Positions 54,837 to 64,000 of a stretch of DNA of 64,000 nucleotides are shown piece by piece (positions within the stretch are counted from its first letter, which is position 1; each line of letters begins with the position of its first letter). The notes below the pieces were generated by a model that saw only the letters and a program-made list of their open reading frames with translations, searched no databases and was not told the DNA's origin. The stretch comes from JAKFWF01 sp963741505 (GTDB taxonomy: Bacteria > Pseudomonadota > Alphaproteobacteria > Rhizobiales > Hyphomicrobiaceae): NCBI GenBank assembly GCA_963741505.1, contig CAVUIJ010000002.1, forward strand, positions 310,001 to 374,000, read 5' to 3'. The position numbers and the translations under genes are program-made.

Positions 54837-55756
54837 CCCAAGCGCAGCCGGTCGGCATCCTTGGCGACGTGGTCCAATCCCAACAGCAGCAGCCGGCGGC
54901 TCGCTGCCCGCGATTTCCAGGCGGCATGCGAGGTCAGGGTGACATTCGCCAAGGTTGCGAGCGGGTGGCCGGCAGGAAGTGGCTCGGTCGCGAACACGTC
55001 GAGCGCCGCATGACCGATGTGACCGCGCTGCAGTGCTGCGATCAGCGCCGGCTCGTCGATGAGGGCGCCGCGCGCGGTATTGACCAGCAGTGCCCCCGGT
55101 TTCATCCGCGCCAGCCGCGCCGCATCGAGCAGCCCCCTGGTTTCCGGCACCAGCGCCAGATGCAGGCTGATCGCGTCGGCCATGGCCACCAGGTCATCCA
55201 ATCCGACCGGCTCGGCTGGAACGCCGGCCGGCACGCCGGACCGGTTCCAGGCCACGACACGCATGCCGAAGCCGGAAGCGATGCGCGCCATTTCCGAGCC
55301 GACGCCACCGACACCCAGCAGCCCCAGCGTCTTGCCTTGGAGCTCGATGCCTTCGCTCGCCGACCAGCGGCCGGTCCGCACGTCCCGGTCCATGCGGACG
55401 GTATCGCGGGCCGCCGCGAGAAGAAGGCCGAAGGCATGCTCGGCGATGGTGCGGTCACCGTAGCCGCGCACCCGACGAACGCATATATTGCTGCGTTCAG
55501 CCGCAGCCATGTCGATGTAACTCGACGCGCCGGTGCCGAGGAACACGATCGAGCGCAGATCAGTGGCGGTCGCCAGCAGCCCCGCGTCCATCCGGGTGTG
55601 TCCATTGAGGACGATCGCCGCGCCGGCTACGAGCGCTTCGAGTTGTGCCGGCGTCGGGTCACCGTCGAACACGGTCATGCCGGCGGGCACACCGATCTCG
55701 TCGATGAGTTCGCGCATCATCGCCGAGCAATCGACGTAGATGGTTGGCACGGTCAT
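54818..55756 (-). CDS. D-2-hydroxyacid dehydrogenase (NAD-binding)
   Basis: 312 aa from ATG 55756, overlapping the stop of the OYE-type gene (TGATG). NAD motif LGLLGVGGVGSEMARIASGF, then ALVPETRGLLDAARLARMKP, the catalytic Arg in VNTARGALIDEPALIAAL and the His in LTSHAAWKSRAASR. It reduces 2-oxo acids or oxidises D-2-hydroxyacids such as glycerate or phosphoglycerate-like substrates. Co-transcribed with the reductase at 55756-57820. Confidence 0.92.
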   Translation of the reverse strand: MTVPTIYVDCSAMMRELIDEIGVPAGMTVFDGDPTPAQLEALVAGAAIVLNGHTRMDAGLLATATDLRSIVFLGTGASSYIDMAAAERSNICVRRVRGYGDRTIAEHAFGLLLAAARDTVRMDRDVRTGRWSASEGIELQGKTLGLLGVGGVGSEMARIASGFGMRVVAWNRSGVPAGVPAEPVGLDDLVAMADAISLHLALVPETRGLLDAARLARMKPGALLVNTARGALIDEPALIAALQRGHIGHAALDVFATEPLPAGHPLATLANVTLTSHAAWKSRAASRRLLLLGLDHVAKDADRLRLGQPLNA

Positions 55757-57820
55757 CACAGCGCCCGGCACAGGCGCATGGAGTCCAGAACAGCAGCCTG
55801 CACATTACGGCTCGCCACTGCGTCGCCCACCCGGTGCAGCTCGAAGGTGCCGGCGGGGTTGATGGTCAGCGGCTGCTGGCGCAAGGCGAGCAGCGCGTCG
55901 ATGTCGGTGACACCGGCGTTGGACGCATCCCCACGCAACTCGTGATAGAGCGCGTCCGCAGGCAGCGTGCCGTGATCGACGATCAGCTGATCGGTGACCC
56001 GCTCCACGGTCTTGGCTGTGGCGAGATTGCGGTAAGTCACGTGCAGTCTATTGCCGCGGCGCTCGACCTTCTCGATCTGATGATCGAAATGCATCGGCAC
56101 GCCGAGCTCATACGCACGCTTCTTCCAGATGATGCGCTCGGCGTAGGTCAGTTCCTGCGCCAGCTGCTGGTCGATCGAGTAGAACGCCACCTGCCGGCCG
56201 TCGCGGGCGGCCATCTCCATCACCTGGGCGGCTGGATGCCGGCCGGTGCCGTCGTAGATCACGATGTCGGAACCGAGCGGTACTGTGCCGCCGATCACGT
56301 CCCAGGCCGAGGTCACATGTTCGGCGCCCTTGATCCATTCGATGTCGGGAGTGCCGCCGGTGGCGATGATGACGACGTCGGGCTTTTCGGTCAGTACATC
56401 CTCGCGTTCAGCATAGGTATTGAGGCGGACCTCGACGCCGAGCCGTTCCAGTTCGGAGCGGCGCCAGTCGACGATGCCGATCACGTCGCGGCGCCAGCTG
56501 GCCCGCGCTGCCATCAAGAGCTGCCCGCCAAGTTGGCTCGCTGCTTCGAGCAGCACCACCTTGTGACCGCGCGTCGCCGATACACGCGCCGCTTCGAGCC
56601 CGGCCGGGCCGCCACCGATCACCACAACCTTGCGGCCGGCGCGCGGCGAGCGCGTGATCTCGTGCGGCAGGATCGCCTCGCGGCCGGTGGAGGGATTGTG
56701 CAGGCAGCTCGGCCGGTACGGTGACTGGCAATGGGTGGCGCCGACGCAGGGCCGGATTTCGCTCTCGCGCCCCGCTGCGATCTTGGCAACGAGATGCGGG
56801 TCGGCGATCTGCGCCCGCGTCATCGCCACCATGTCGAGCAGGCCCTCGGCGATGGCGTGTCGCGCGGTCGCGACATCGGCGACGCGGGCGGCATGGAAAA
56901 CCGGCAGCTTCACCTCGCGCTTGAAGGCGCCGACCGGCTTCAGCCACGGCGCGATGCCCGACGCCATGCCCGGCATGTTGTCGACTGCGAGCCCAATCTC
57001 GGTGTCCATGCGGCCGTAGATGGCGTTGAAGAAATCGACATGGCCGCTGGCCTCGAAGATCTTGGCGATCTCCAGGCATTCTTCGAAATTCATGCCGACC
57101 GGCCCCTCGTCGACGACGTAGCGCAAGCCGAGCAGGAACTTGGTCCCGACCTGGCGGCGCATCTCCTCGTAGACCATCAGGCCGAACCGGCAGCGGTTTT
57201 CGACCGAGCCGCCCCACTTGTCGGTACGCCGGTTCATGGACGGCGACAGGAACTGGCCGATCAGGTGGCCGCCGGCCAGCGTCTCGATGCCGTCGAGACC
57301 GCCCTCCTGGCAGCGCTTGGCGGCGGCGCCGTAGGCCTTGATAACGCGGGCGATGTCGTACTCGTCCATCTCCTTGGGGAAACTGCGATGCAGCGTCTCG
57401 CGGATCGGCGACGGCGCGATGGTCGGCAGCCAGTTCGTGGCGTAGGGCTCGCCGCGCCGGCCGAGGTGGGTGATTTGGCACATGATCGCGGCGCCTTGGG
57501 CATGGACGCGAGTTCGAGAACTGCTGCAGCCACGGGATCACTTCGTCGACGCCGACGTTCAATTGCCGAAAGATGTTCGGGCTGTCGGGCGCTACGTTGG
57601 AAGAGCCGCCGAACATGGTCAGCGCCAGCCCGCCTTTGGCCTTTTCCTCGTGATAGAGCTGGTAGCGCTCGGTCGGCATGCCGTTTTCTTCAAGCCCGCA
57701 AGCGTGGCTCGTGCTCATGATGCGGTTGCGCAGGGTCAGGTGCCGGATCGTGAGCGGTTGCAGCAGCGGGTCTAAGCGGCGGATTGCCGATTGCGGCGCG
57801 GCGGAAACGGTCTGCGGCAT
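55756..57820 (-). CDS. NADH:flavin oxidoreductase / 2,4-dienoyl-CoA reductase-type enzyme (one-base frame break)
   Basis: About 687 aa after repair. The OYE-like TIM barrel covers residues 1-370 (ALTMFGGSSNVAP, CQITHLGRRGEPYATNWLPT, IETLAGGHLIGQFLSPSMNR). A cysteine cluster follows (CVGATHCQSPYRPSCLHNPS, the Fe-S site), then a GR-type NAD(P)/FAD domain with VVVIGGGPAGLEAARVSATR and VVIIATGGTPDIEW. The break is after WLQQFSN; removing one base at 57511 gives RVHAQGAAIMCQITHLGRRG. Related to FadH, trimethylamine dehydrogenase and similar reductases. The D-hydroxyacid dehydrogenase follows. Confidence 0.92.
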
Positions 57821-58054
57821 GCTTGCGGCCTCACGAGCTGACGTATCGCAGGACTATGCAGCGGCCGGAGGCGCCGTCGCAATCGGTGGTTGGCTGCGCG
57901 ATTGCAACACTGCCCTGCATGGCGGCCGCAGCTTGGGATGCACTGTCGTGGCACTCGACAGCCGCGACGGCCCGCTCAATGATGCGGTGGGGAGCCAGGT
58001 TGCGGCCAGCGCTGTCGCAGCACCCAACCGTCCTTTACGCGAGAGGTCCATCAG

Positions 58055-59689
58055 ATGTCCCGACCGCCACGCCGCTTGCCGCGCGCCCGCGCGATGATCG
58101 TCGCGCCGCAGCCGGAGGCGGTCGAAGCCGGCGCCCGTGTCCTGCGCGACGGCGGCAACGCGCTCGATGCGACGCTCGCCTGTGCCTTCGCCCAGGGCGT
58201 AGTCGATCCGATGATGTGCGGCATCGGCGGCATCGGCACGATCCAGATCTTCGATCCGTGGCAGGCCAGATGCGTCGTGATCAATGGTCTGTCGAACTGC
58301 CCGGCGGCGGCCACCGAAGGCATGTGGAGCGCACTGTTCGAGCGCGAGTGTAGCGACGGTTATGGCTATGTCGTCAAGGGCGCGGTCAACGAGCTCGGCC
58401 ATCGCTCGGTCTCGGTGCCGGGCATCCTGCGGCTCTTTGCCGAGGCGCACGCGGCGTTCGGCAGCAGGCCCTGGCGCGAGCTGTTCGAGCCGGCGATCGC
58501 GATTGCCAACGAAGGCTGGCTGATCCGCCCGCACGTCTACACCATGTTCACCCTCGACGAGAGCGCCTACGGGCGCATCAGTTGCAGCGAGAAGCTCGCC
58601 TACACCGCCGACGGCCGCAAGCTCTACATGCGCGCCGACGGCACGCCGAAGCGGCTCGGCGAGCTTGTCCGCAACCCCGACCTCGCCGCCAGCCTCGGCA
58701 TCGTCGCCCGCGATGGCGCCGAGGCTCTCTACACCGGCGAGATCGCCGCCCACATCCTAGCCGACATGAAAGCCCACGATGGCCTGCTTTCGGCCGCCGA
58801 CCTCGCCGGCTACCGGCCACGTACGGCGGCGCCGCTGATGGTGCCCTTCCGCGGCTATCGTGTGGCGCTGCCCGATCCGCCGGCCGGCGGCATCGTCGTC
58901 GGCGAGATGCTGCGGATCCTGGAGCGATTCGATTTGGCGTCGCTCGGCCACAACAGCCCGGCCTATATCCGCACCGTTGCCGAGGCGATGAAGATCGCCG
59001 GGCGCGACAAGGAAGAACACATCGGCGACCCCGATTTCACCGTGCCGCCGATCGAGCGCCTGCTGTCGGACGACTACGCCGACGCCTGCGCCGCCCGCAT
59101 CCGCCGCGGCGAGCGCACCTCGCTCGCCCGCGTCGGCGCCGACACCAAGGAGACGACGCACGTGTCCTGCATCGACGCCAATGGCATGGTGGTGTCGCTG
59201 ACACACACGCTTGGTCTGCCATCCGGCGTCATTGCGCCGGGCACTGGCTTCATGCTGAACGGCGCCATGAACTGGTACGATCCGCGCCCCGGTCGCGTAC
59301 TGTCAATCGCGCCTGGCAAGCGGCGCTACTCGTCGATGTCGCCGGCGATCGTGTTCGACGGCGAGCGGCCGGTCGCGTCGCTCGGCGCACCCGGCGGCGC
59401 CTGGATCACGGTCGCCGTGCTGCAGGTTCTGCTCAACATCTTGGAGTTCGGCATGGGCGCCCAGGAAGCGGTGATGGCGCCGCGCTTCAGCGCCACCAGC
59501 GACACGATCGACATATCGAACCGTATTCCGCGACAAACCCAGCGCGCGCTCGAGGCCGAAGGCTATGCCGTCAGGCGCTCCTATATGAGCTATGCATTTG
59601 CCGGCGTGCACGCGATCACTGCGTTCGACGGCATCCTCGAAGGCGGCGCCGATCCGCAGCGCGACGGTTACGCCGCCGGCGTCGCGTGA
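58055..59689 (+). CDS. Gamma-glutamyltransferase family protein
   Basis: 544 aa, no signal peptide. Start region VAPQPEAVEAGARVLRDGGN and the catalytic Thr367 in KETTHVSCIDANGMVVSLTH (autocleavage site of the Ntn hydrolase), with GAPGGAWITVAVLQVLLNIL near the end. GGTs cleave gamma-glutamyl bonds in glutathione and analogues; cytoplasmic members also act on amides such as acyl or cephalosporin side chains. It is divergent from the OYE/hydroxyacid operon and near an oligopeptide importer, consistent with peptide or glutathione use. Confidence 0.93.
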   Translation: MSRPPRRLPRARAMIVAPQPEAVEAGARVLRDGGNALDATLACAFAQGVVDPMMCGIGGIGTIQIFDPWQARCVVINGLSNCPAAATEGMWSALFERECSDGYGYVVKGAVNELGHRSVSVPGILRLFAEAHAAFGSRPWRELFEPAIAIANEGWLIRPHVYTMFTLDESAYGRISCSEKLAYTADGRKLYMRADGTPKRLGELVRNPDLAASLGIVARDGAEALYTGEIAAHILADMKAHDGLLSAADLAGYRPRTAAPLMVPFRGYRVALPDPPAGGIVVGEMLRILERFDLASLGHNSPAYIRTVAEAMKIAGRDKEEHIGDPDFTVPPIERLLSDDYADACAARIRRGERTSLARVGADTKETTHVSCIDANGMVVSLTHTLGLPSGVIAPGTGFMLNGAMNWYDPRPGRVLSIAPGKRRYSSMSPAIVFDGERPVASLGAPGGAWITVAVLQVLLNILEFGMGAQEAVMAPRFSATSDTIDISNRIPRQTQRALEAEGYAVRRSYMSYAFAGVHAITAFDGILEGGADPQRDGYAAGVA

Positions 59690-59702
59690 ACCCGATGCCA
59701 TC

Positions 59703-60398
59703 TCACGCGCCGGCCTTGAGCAGCAACGCCTCGACCTCGTCGAAGCTCTCGGCAATGGCGTGGGCGCCGGCCTCGCGCAGCTTGTCGGCGTGGCCGGGAC
59801 GGATGTGCGAGCCGCCGAGGAAGCCGATCACCTTCATGCCGGCGGCGACACCGCCCCGGACGCCGGTCGCGCTGTCCTCGATCACCACCACCGCTGTCGG
59901 CTCGGCCCGCATGGTTTGCGCCGCATGCAGGTAGATGTCGGGTGCCGGCTTGCCGTTTGCGACCAGGGTGGCGCTGAACAGGTTGTCGCCGAAGGCCGGC
60001 CGGAAGCCGAACTTGTCGACGCAATGGTCGAGCCATTCGCGCGACGACGAGGAGGCGACACACTTCTGGACATGGCCGTGGCGGCCGAGAAAGTCCTCGA
60101 CGCCGGGCACCGGCGCAACGTTCGCACGCATCGTGCTGCGCACCTTGGCGCGGTAGGCGGACTCGAAATCGTCGGGGATCGGGCGCTCGATGTAACGTAT
60201 GATGGCCGCCAGCGTATCGGCATGGCGCTTGCCCATGAACAGCCGCATGCTGTCTTCGAGCGTGGTCGGATGACCGATCGACGACAGGTAGTCGGCCAGC
60301 GCCTGATTGGCGATGGTCTCGCTGTCGGCGACGACGCCGTCGAAGTCGAAGATCAGCAGGGCGGGGGGGCCGCCCTGCGGGTTGCGCTCATCCGGCAA
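59703..60398 (-). CDS. HAD-family phosphatase (beta-phosphoglucomutase-like)
   Basis: About 231 aa. Motif I is LLIFDFDGVVADSETIANQA, with squiggle/cap region RLFMGKRHADTLAAIIRYI; motif II is CVASSSSREW; motif III Lys and motif IV are VANGKPAPDIYLHAAQTM and VVVIEDSATGVRGGVAAGM. The start is uncertain: TTG 60398 is in frame and overlaps the nitronate-monooxygenase stop by 11 bp, Met 60434 is further upstream. ATG 60389 is out of frame by one base. Phosphatase or phosphomutase specificity is unknown. Confidence 0.88.
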   Translation of the reverse strand: MPDERNPQGGPPALLIFDFDGVVADSETIANQALADYLSSIGHPTTLEDSMRLFMGKRHADTLAAIIRYIERPIPDDFESAYRAKVRSTMRANVAPVPGVEDFLGRHGHVQKCVASSSSREWLDHCVDKFGFRPAFGDNLFSATLVANGKPAPDIYLHAAQTMRAEPTAVVVIEDSATGVRGGVAAGMKVIGFLGGSHIRPGHADKLREAGAHAIAESFDEVEALLLKAGA

Positions 60399-61362
60399 TA
60401 TCCGCCCCCCGTCGCAACAGCGCTTCGGCATCACGCACCATGCGCTCGATAATCGTTGCCGCCGGCTCGATCGAGCTGATCAGACCGACCGCCTCGCCGA
60501 CGATCGTCGCGGCGGTCGCCGCATCGCCCTTGGCCGTGGCTGCGGCATACTTCGGTTGTTCGACTGCGGCGGCGGCACGCAGCCCGTCTTCGTCACCGAG
60601 CCAGCGCTCGACATAATCGTTGCGCACCACGCGGATCTTGAACCGTGCCGGCCAGTCGTAACCGCGCGCGATGTCGGTGATGCTCTGGCGGATGGTGTCG
60701 TCGCCGGTCGCAGCGAGGGCGGCGGCGTGCAGATTGGGATGAACCAGCGCTTCGGCGCTGGCCCAAAGCCGTGAGCCGACCACCGCGCCGTCGGCACCGA
60801 GCATCAAGGCCGCGGCCAGCCCCCGTCCATCGGCGATGCCGCCGGCGGCACACAGCAGCGTTTCGGGCGCTCTGGCCGCGATCAGATCGGCGACTTCGGG
60901 AACCAGCGTCATTGTCGCTCGCTTCTCGCCATGCCCGCCCGCCTCCGCGCCCTGGGCGACGATGATGTCGGCACCGGCGTCAATCGCGACCTCGGCATCG
61001 CGCCGCGTCTGCACCTGCTGGATCAGGAGTGCGCCGGCCTGTTTGATCGCAGGAGCAAACGGCGTCGGGTCATCGAAACTGAGGAAAACCGCTTTCGGCC
61101 GATGCGACAATGCCTGCCCGAGCAGGGCCGGCTGCTTGGCCAGCGACCAGGTGATGAAGCCGCAGCCAACGGCCGCGTTGCCGGCGGCCTTGAACTGCTC
61201 GGCCAGCCAGTCCCGGGACCCGTAGCCGCCGCCGATGAACCCGAGCCCGCCGGCATTGGTGACGGCAGCAGCGAGCCTGCCGCCGGCGGCGAATGCCATA
61301 GGTGCCGACAGGATCGGGTGGTCGATCTTCAACCGGCGGGTCAGTCGCGTCGTGATGGCCAT
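60388..61362 (-). CDS. Nitronate monooxygenase (NMO) family flavoprotein
   Basis: 324 aa from ATG 61362. TIM-barrel FMN protein with HPILSAPMAFAAGGRLAAAV, IVAQGAEAGGHGEKRATMTL (the NMO AQGxEAGGH motif), LLCAAGGIADGRGLAAALML and GADGAVVGSRLWASAEALVH. Catalytic His is in EAGGHGE. The enzyme oxidises alkyl nitronates such as propionate 3-nitronate, a natural toxin, with oxygen. It overlaps the HAD gene downstream. Confidence 0.92.
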   Translation of the reverse strand: MAITTRLTRRLKIDHPILSAPMAFAAGGRLAAAVTNAGGLGFIGGGYGSRDWLAEQFKAAGNAAVGCGFITWSLAKQPALLGQALSHRPKAVFLSFDDPTPFAPAIKQAGALLIQQVQTRRDAEVAIDAGADIIVAQGAEAGGHGEKRATMTLVPEVADLIAARAPETLLCAAGGIADGRGLAAALMLGADGAVVGSRLWASAEALVHPNLHAAALAATGDDTIRQSITDIARGYDWPARFKIRVVRNDYVERWLGDEDGLRAAAAVEQPKYAAATAKGDAATAATIVGEAVGLISSIEPAATIIERMVRDAEALLRRGADIAG

Positions 61363-61543
61363 GTTGTGTATCCCAGGTTCGCCGTCCTCATAGCGCTGTT
61401 TGCGGTTCAGGCAAACCCGCGCCGCATTCAGCCGCCGTTCAGGTTGTGCCCGCAAGAACTCAAATGCAAGCTGGGGATCGTCGGACGCGCGGGGCTGGTT
61501 TGGCATCGCCGTCCACATGCAACCGAAGAATGGAGACGCGACG

Positions 61544-61795
61544 ATGAAGACAACCTTGCGTTCGGCCACCACCGCTGTGCTTTTCGCCGCAGCGGCAGGC
61601 CTTGCCGGTACCGCCGCCAATGCCGCGCCAGCCGGCCAGTTCAGCCCGCTGAAGTCGGTGGTGCAGGCGTCCGGCGGTGCGATTGAGCAGGTCGATTATC
61701 GCTGGGGCCGGCGGTGCTATCGCCAGTGCCACGTCGGCCGCCACGGCCGGCTGTGGTGCACTTGGCACTGCTACCGCCCACGCCGCTGGTGGTAA
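61544..61795 (+). CDS. Small secreted protein, Arg/Cys/Trp-rich
   Basis: 83 aa from ATG 61544 (GGAG upstream). Signal peptide about 1-28 (ATTAVLFAAAAGLAGTAANA). The mature 55 residues end in VDYRWGRRCYRQCHVGRHGR and LWCTWHCYRPRRWW, with four cysteines spaced as two pairs. Similar small exported basic proteins occur in Hyphomicrobiales; function is unknown. Its own terminator follows at 61820. Confidence 0.7.
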   Translation: MKTTLRSATTAVLFAAAAGLAGTAANAAPAGQFSPLKSVVQASGGAIEQVDYRWGRRCYRQCHVGRHGRLWCTWHCYRPRRWW

Positions 61796-61819
61796 CCGGC
61801 GGATCCGACGATAGTCCGG

Positions 61820-61856
61820 GCGGCGCAGGTGTCATCACCTGCGCCGTCTTTATTTC
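61820..61856 (+). terminator. Rho-independent terminator
   Basis: CGGCGCAGGTG (61821-61831) pairs with CACCTGCGCCG (61836-61846) through a TCAT loop, an 11-bp stem, followed by TCTTTATTT. It is 25 bp after the stop of the small secreted protein gene. Confidence 0.85.
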
Positions 61857-62030
61857 TGTGCCGGGCCAAAAGCCGCTGGCACGGCGCATCGGTGCCACCG
61901 GAAACGGCCTTTTCCAGCCCCTCCCACCGATGCCGATGGCCCAACCGACACAGCCATTAAGACTAGATTATTCCTTGCCGCTTACATTCGGACGACATTC
62001 CTGGCGGGCGCACTCCATAGTGACGGCATC

Positions 62031-62906
62031 ATGATCCACGGCAGACAGGGCAACTCGAAGTCGAATTCGCTGATGGGCGAATACTCGACCGTGCTCGGCG
62101 AGGCGCTGCTGCGCAATCGCACGCGAGCTGCCGAGCAATCGGCGCGGATCGAATCGCAACTGGCGGGCCGGGTCAAATCCGAGTTCATCGCCAATATGAG
62201 CCACGAGTTGCGCACGCCGCTCAACACCATCATCGGCTTCTCCAAATTGCTGAGTGAGCACGATGCACGCCGCCTGCAGGACACCGACATCGTGCAGTAT
62301 TCGCACCTGATCCATGATGCCGCCGGCCAGCTGCTCGCCATCATCAACGACATCCTCGACATCTCGAAGATACAGAGCGGCCGATACACCCTCGACAATC
62401 ACGAGGTGCACATCGACGACGTCCTGGCTGCCGTGGTCGCCTCGTTCAAGCAGGCCGCCGACGATGCCAGCGTTTCACTCGTCATGGAGATCGACGACAA
62501 CCTGCCCGCAGTGCGCGGCGACGCCGGCAAGCTGAGGCAGATTTTTGGCAATCTGTTGAGCAATTCGATCAAATTCAATCGTACCGGCGGCACCGTGACG
62601 ATCGAGGCGAGCCGCACCAATGAAGGCGGCACGGCGATCGTCGTTCATGACAACGGCGTCGGCATGACCGAGGAGGAGATCGACGTCGGGTTGACACCGT
62701 TCGGCCAAGTCGATGGCAAGAAGACGCGCTGGCGCGAGGGCACCGGGCTCGGGTTGCCGATTGCCAAGTCGCTGGTCGAGCTGCATGGCGGTCGCCTGGA
62801 AATTCGCAGCACCAAGGAAGTGGGCACTGCGGTCACGGTGTTCCTGCCCTCGCGGCACCACGTGTCCGCCGTGCAGGGTCGCAATGCAATTCTGGGACAG
62901 CCATAG
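62031..62906 (+). CDS. Soluble sensor histidine kinase
   Basis: 291 aa with no transmembrane segment. HisKA H-box is EFIANMSHELRTPLNTIIGF with the phosphorylated His near residue 59. The HATPase_c domain has N box LRQIFGNLLSNSIKFNRTGG, G1 VVHDNGVGMTEEEIDVG, F box TPFGQVDG, and G2 GTGLGLPIAKSLVELHGG. The short N-terminal part (about 50 residues) holds no PAS or GAF domain. No response regulator gene is adjacent. It resembles PleC/DivJ-type kinases in its core only. Confidence 0.92.
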   Translation: MIHGRQGNSKSNSLMGEYSTVLGEALLRNRTRAAEQSARIESQLAGRVKSEFIANMSHELRTPLNTIIGFSKLLSEHDARRLQDTDIVQYSHLIHDAAGQLLAIINDILDISKIQSGRYTLDNHEVHIDDVLAAVVASFKQAADDASVSLVMEIDDNLPAVRGDAGKLRQIFGNLLSNSIKFNRTGGTVTIEASRTNEGGTAIVVHDNGVGMTEEEIDVGLTPFGQVDGKKTRWREGTGLGLPIAKSLVELHGGRLEIRSTKEVGTAVTVFLPSRHHVSAVQGRNAILGQP

Positions 62907-62957
62907 CGGGCGCGAGCCGGTCCGCCAGCCAACAGCACTGCATTAACGGGGAATGAA

Positions 62958-64000
62958 ATGAGTTTGCCAACTGTCACTTCCAATGATCCGCGGCCACTGC
63001 GCACCGACGCCTCGATCGGCCGCATCGTATCCGTCACAGGTTCAAAGGCAATCGTGCTGCTCGATGGCGGGCAGGATCCCGGTCAAATGTCGGCGACACA
63101 TCGACCGGAAATGGGCACCTTGCTCGCGATCGAGCAGGCGCGAACCGTGGTGCTCGCAATCGTGTCGGCGCTGAGCGTGCCGGTGCCGGCACAGCGCGAG
63201 GGCGAAGGCGAGATCTGGATCGCCGAACTCGGCCTCGTCGGCGAGCTGTGGAAGGCGCGCGAAGGCAAGCCCGGCTCTTTCAATCGCGGCGTGACGATTT
63301 ATCCGCTGCTTGGCGATCGCGTCCGGGTCGCGACCAAGCCCGAACTCGAGCTCGCATTCTGCGGCGACATGGAAAATGCAGTTCGCGTCGGCTGCATCCG
63401 GCAGGAATCGACCATTCCTTCGATGGTGAGGGTCGATGACCTGTTGGGCAAGCACTTTGCCATCCTCGGCACCACCGGTACCGGCAAGTCCTGCACCACG
63501 GCGCTCATCCTGCGCGCGATCCTGGAAAAGAATCCGGCCGCCCATATGGTGCTGCTTGATCCTCATAACGAATACGCCACCGCGTTCACCGAGTGGGCCG
63601 AGGTCGTCTCACCGCGCAACATGCAGCTGCCCTACTGGATGCTGACGTTCGAAGAGTTGATCGAAGTGCTACTCGGCAATCCCGAAGGCCGCAAACCCGA
63701 AATCGAGATCCTGCAGGAGCTGATCCCGATTGCCAAAAGCCGGTATTCTTCCGGCCGCGAGAAGTCGAATGCGACGCTGCGCCGCGGCGTCCTCGATCCC
63801 GGCCGCTTCACCGTCGACACGCCGGTGCCGTACCGCATCTCGGACCTGACCAGCCTCATCGACGAGCGCATGGGCAAGCTCGAGAACAAGAAGGACCTGC
63901 ATCCCTACCGGCAGCTGCGCATCCGGCTCGACATGATCAGCCAGGACGCGCGCTACGCCTTCATGTTTGGCCAATTGACCGTCTACGACGGCATGGCCCA
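62958..64000 (+). CDS. HerA/DUF87-type ATP-binding protein (partial, runs off the window)
   Basis: 347 codons seen, no stop before 64000. ATG 62958 follows ACGGGGAATGAA. An N-terminal beta-barrel-like HAS domain (SIGRIVSVTGSKAIVLLDGG) is followed by LLGKHFAILGTTGTGKSCTT (Walker A) and MVLLDPHNEYATAFTEWAEV (Walker B region). This matches the HerA family of hexameric DNA-translocating ATPases, which often work with the NurA nuclease or in defence operons. The partner genes lie beyond the window. Confidence 0.85.
   Translation, partial: MSLPTVTSNDPRPLRTDASIGRIVSVTGSKAIVLLDGGQDPGQMSATHRPEMGTLLAIEQARTVVLAIVSALSVPVPAQREGEGEIWIAELGLVGELWKAREGKPGSFNRGVTIYPLLGDRVRVATKPELELAFCGDMENAVRVGCIRQESTIPSMVRVDDLLGKHFAILGTTGTGKSCTTALILRAILEKNPAAHMVLLDPHNEYATAFTEWAEVVSPRNMQLPYWMLTFEELIEVLLGNPEGRKPEIEILQELIPIAKSRYSSGREKSNATLRRGVLDPGRFTVDTPVPYRISDLTSLIDERMGKLENKKDLHPYRQLRIRLDMISQDARYAFMFGQLTVYDGMA

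Noticed and set aside
59703..60434. Frameshift at the HAD gene start (CCCCCCC run)
   Set aside because: ATG 60389 would need an added base, opposite to the other breaks; an in-frame TTG start at 60398 explains the gene without a break.

Overview
The window is high-GC DNA with short intergenic gaps. It looks like a chromosome of an alphaproteobacterium, probably Hyphomicrobiales/Rhizobiales or a close relative. Supporting signs are a Ros/MucR regulator, a DUF1127 protein, a paired DUF6456 and stand-alone DnaA-domain-IV gene, several Liv-type amino-acid ABC systems, DUF465 proteins and purE-purK. The species cannot be named from the sequence. No rRNA, tRNA or CRISPR array was recognised.

Layout. 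0.1-6 kb: a WYL-domain regulator with tandem operator palindromes, DUF1127, a VOC protein, ogt, a two-gene ABC exporter, an unrecognised membrane-anchored protein and an EamA transporter. 6-8.8 kb: two DUF465 genes, purE, purK and rpsU with a glycine-rich tail. 8.8-15.6 kb: an accessory stretch with a DUF433/DUF5615 toxin-antitoxin pair (toxin interrupted by a stop), palindromic repeats, a low-GC membrane protein, uvrA carrying the same repeat in frame, and a PIN/XRE-ImmA pair. 15.9-19.2 kb: a GST-like protein, MucR, and the DnaA-domain-IV and DUF6456 genes beside DnaA-box-like inverted repeats. 19.2-25.2 kb: a Liv-type ABC operon with a fused LivM-LivG and an enolase-superfamily enzyme, preceded by a hairpin-rich leader. 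25.7-29.4 kb: an ABC-2 exporter and an epoxide-hydrolase-like enzyme. 29.6-35.5 kb: an RTX protein with its type I secretion ABC and HlyD-family subunits. 35.5-40.6 kb: an orphan TAXI binding protein, a fusion of a periplasmic amino-acid-binding domain to a pentameric ligand-gated ion channel, and a TPP enzyme. 40.9-46.8 kb: a complete second Liv operon ending in a D-amino-acid dehydrogenase. 46.8-47.1 kb: a nested inverted-repeat (MITE-like) element. 47-61.8 kb: haloacid dehalogenase, glycerol-3-phosphate dehydrogenase, a complete oligopeptide ABC operon, D-2-hydroxyacid dehydrogenase, OYE-type reductase, gamma-glutamyltransferase, HAD phosphatase and nitronate monooxygenase. 62-64 kb: a soluble histidine kinase and the start of a HerA/DUF87 ATPase that runs off the end.

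Most of the genes make a scavenging gene set: three complete solute-uptake ABC systems, each with catabolic enzymes beside it. The most unusual gene is the binding-protein/ion-channel fusion at 36708-38972.

A technical caution: twelve breaks of reading frame occur in conserved genes, and every one is repaired by removing a single base. Nothing clearly requires adding one. This points to insertion-type sequencing or assembly errors rather than gene decay, so the affected genes are annotated as whole genes spanning the break.
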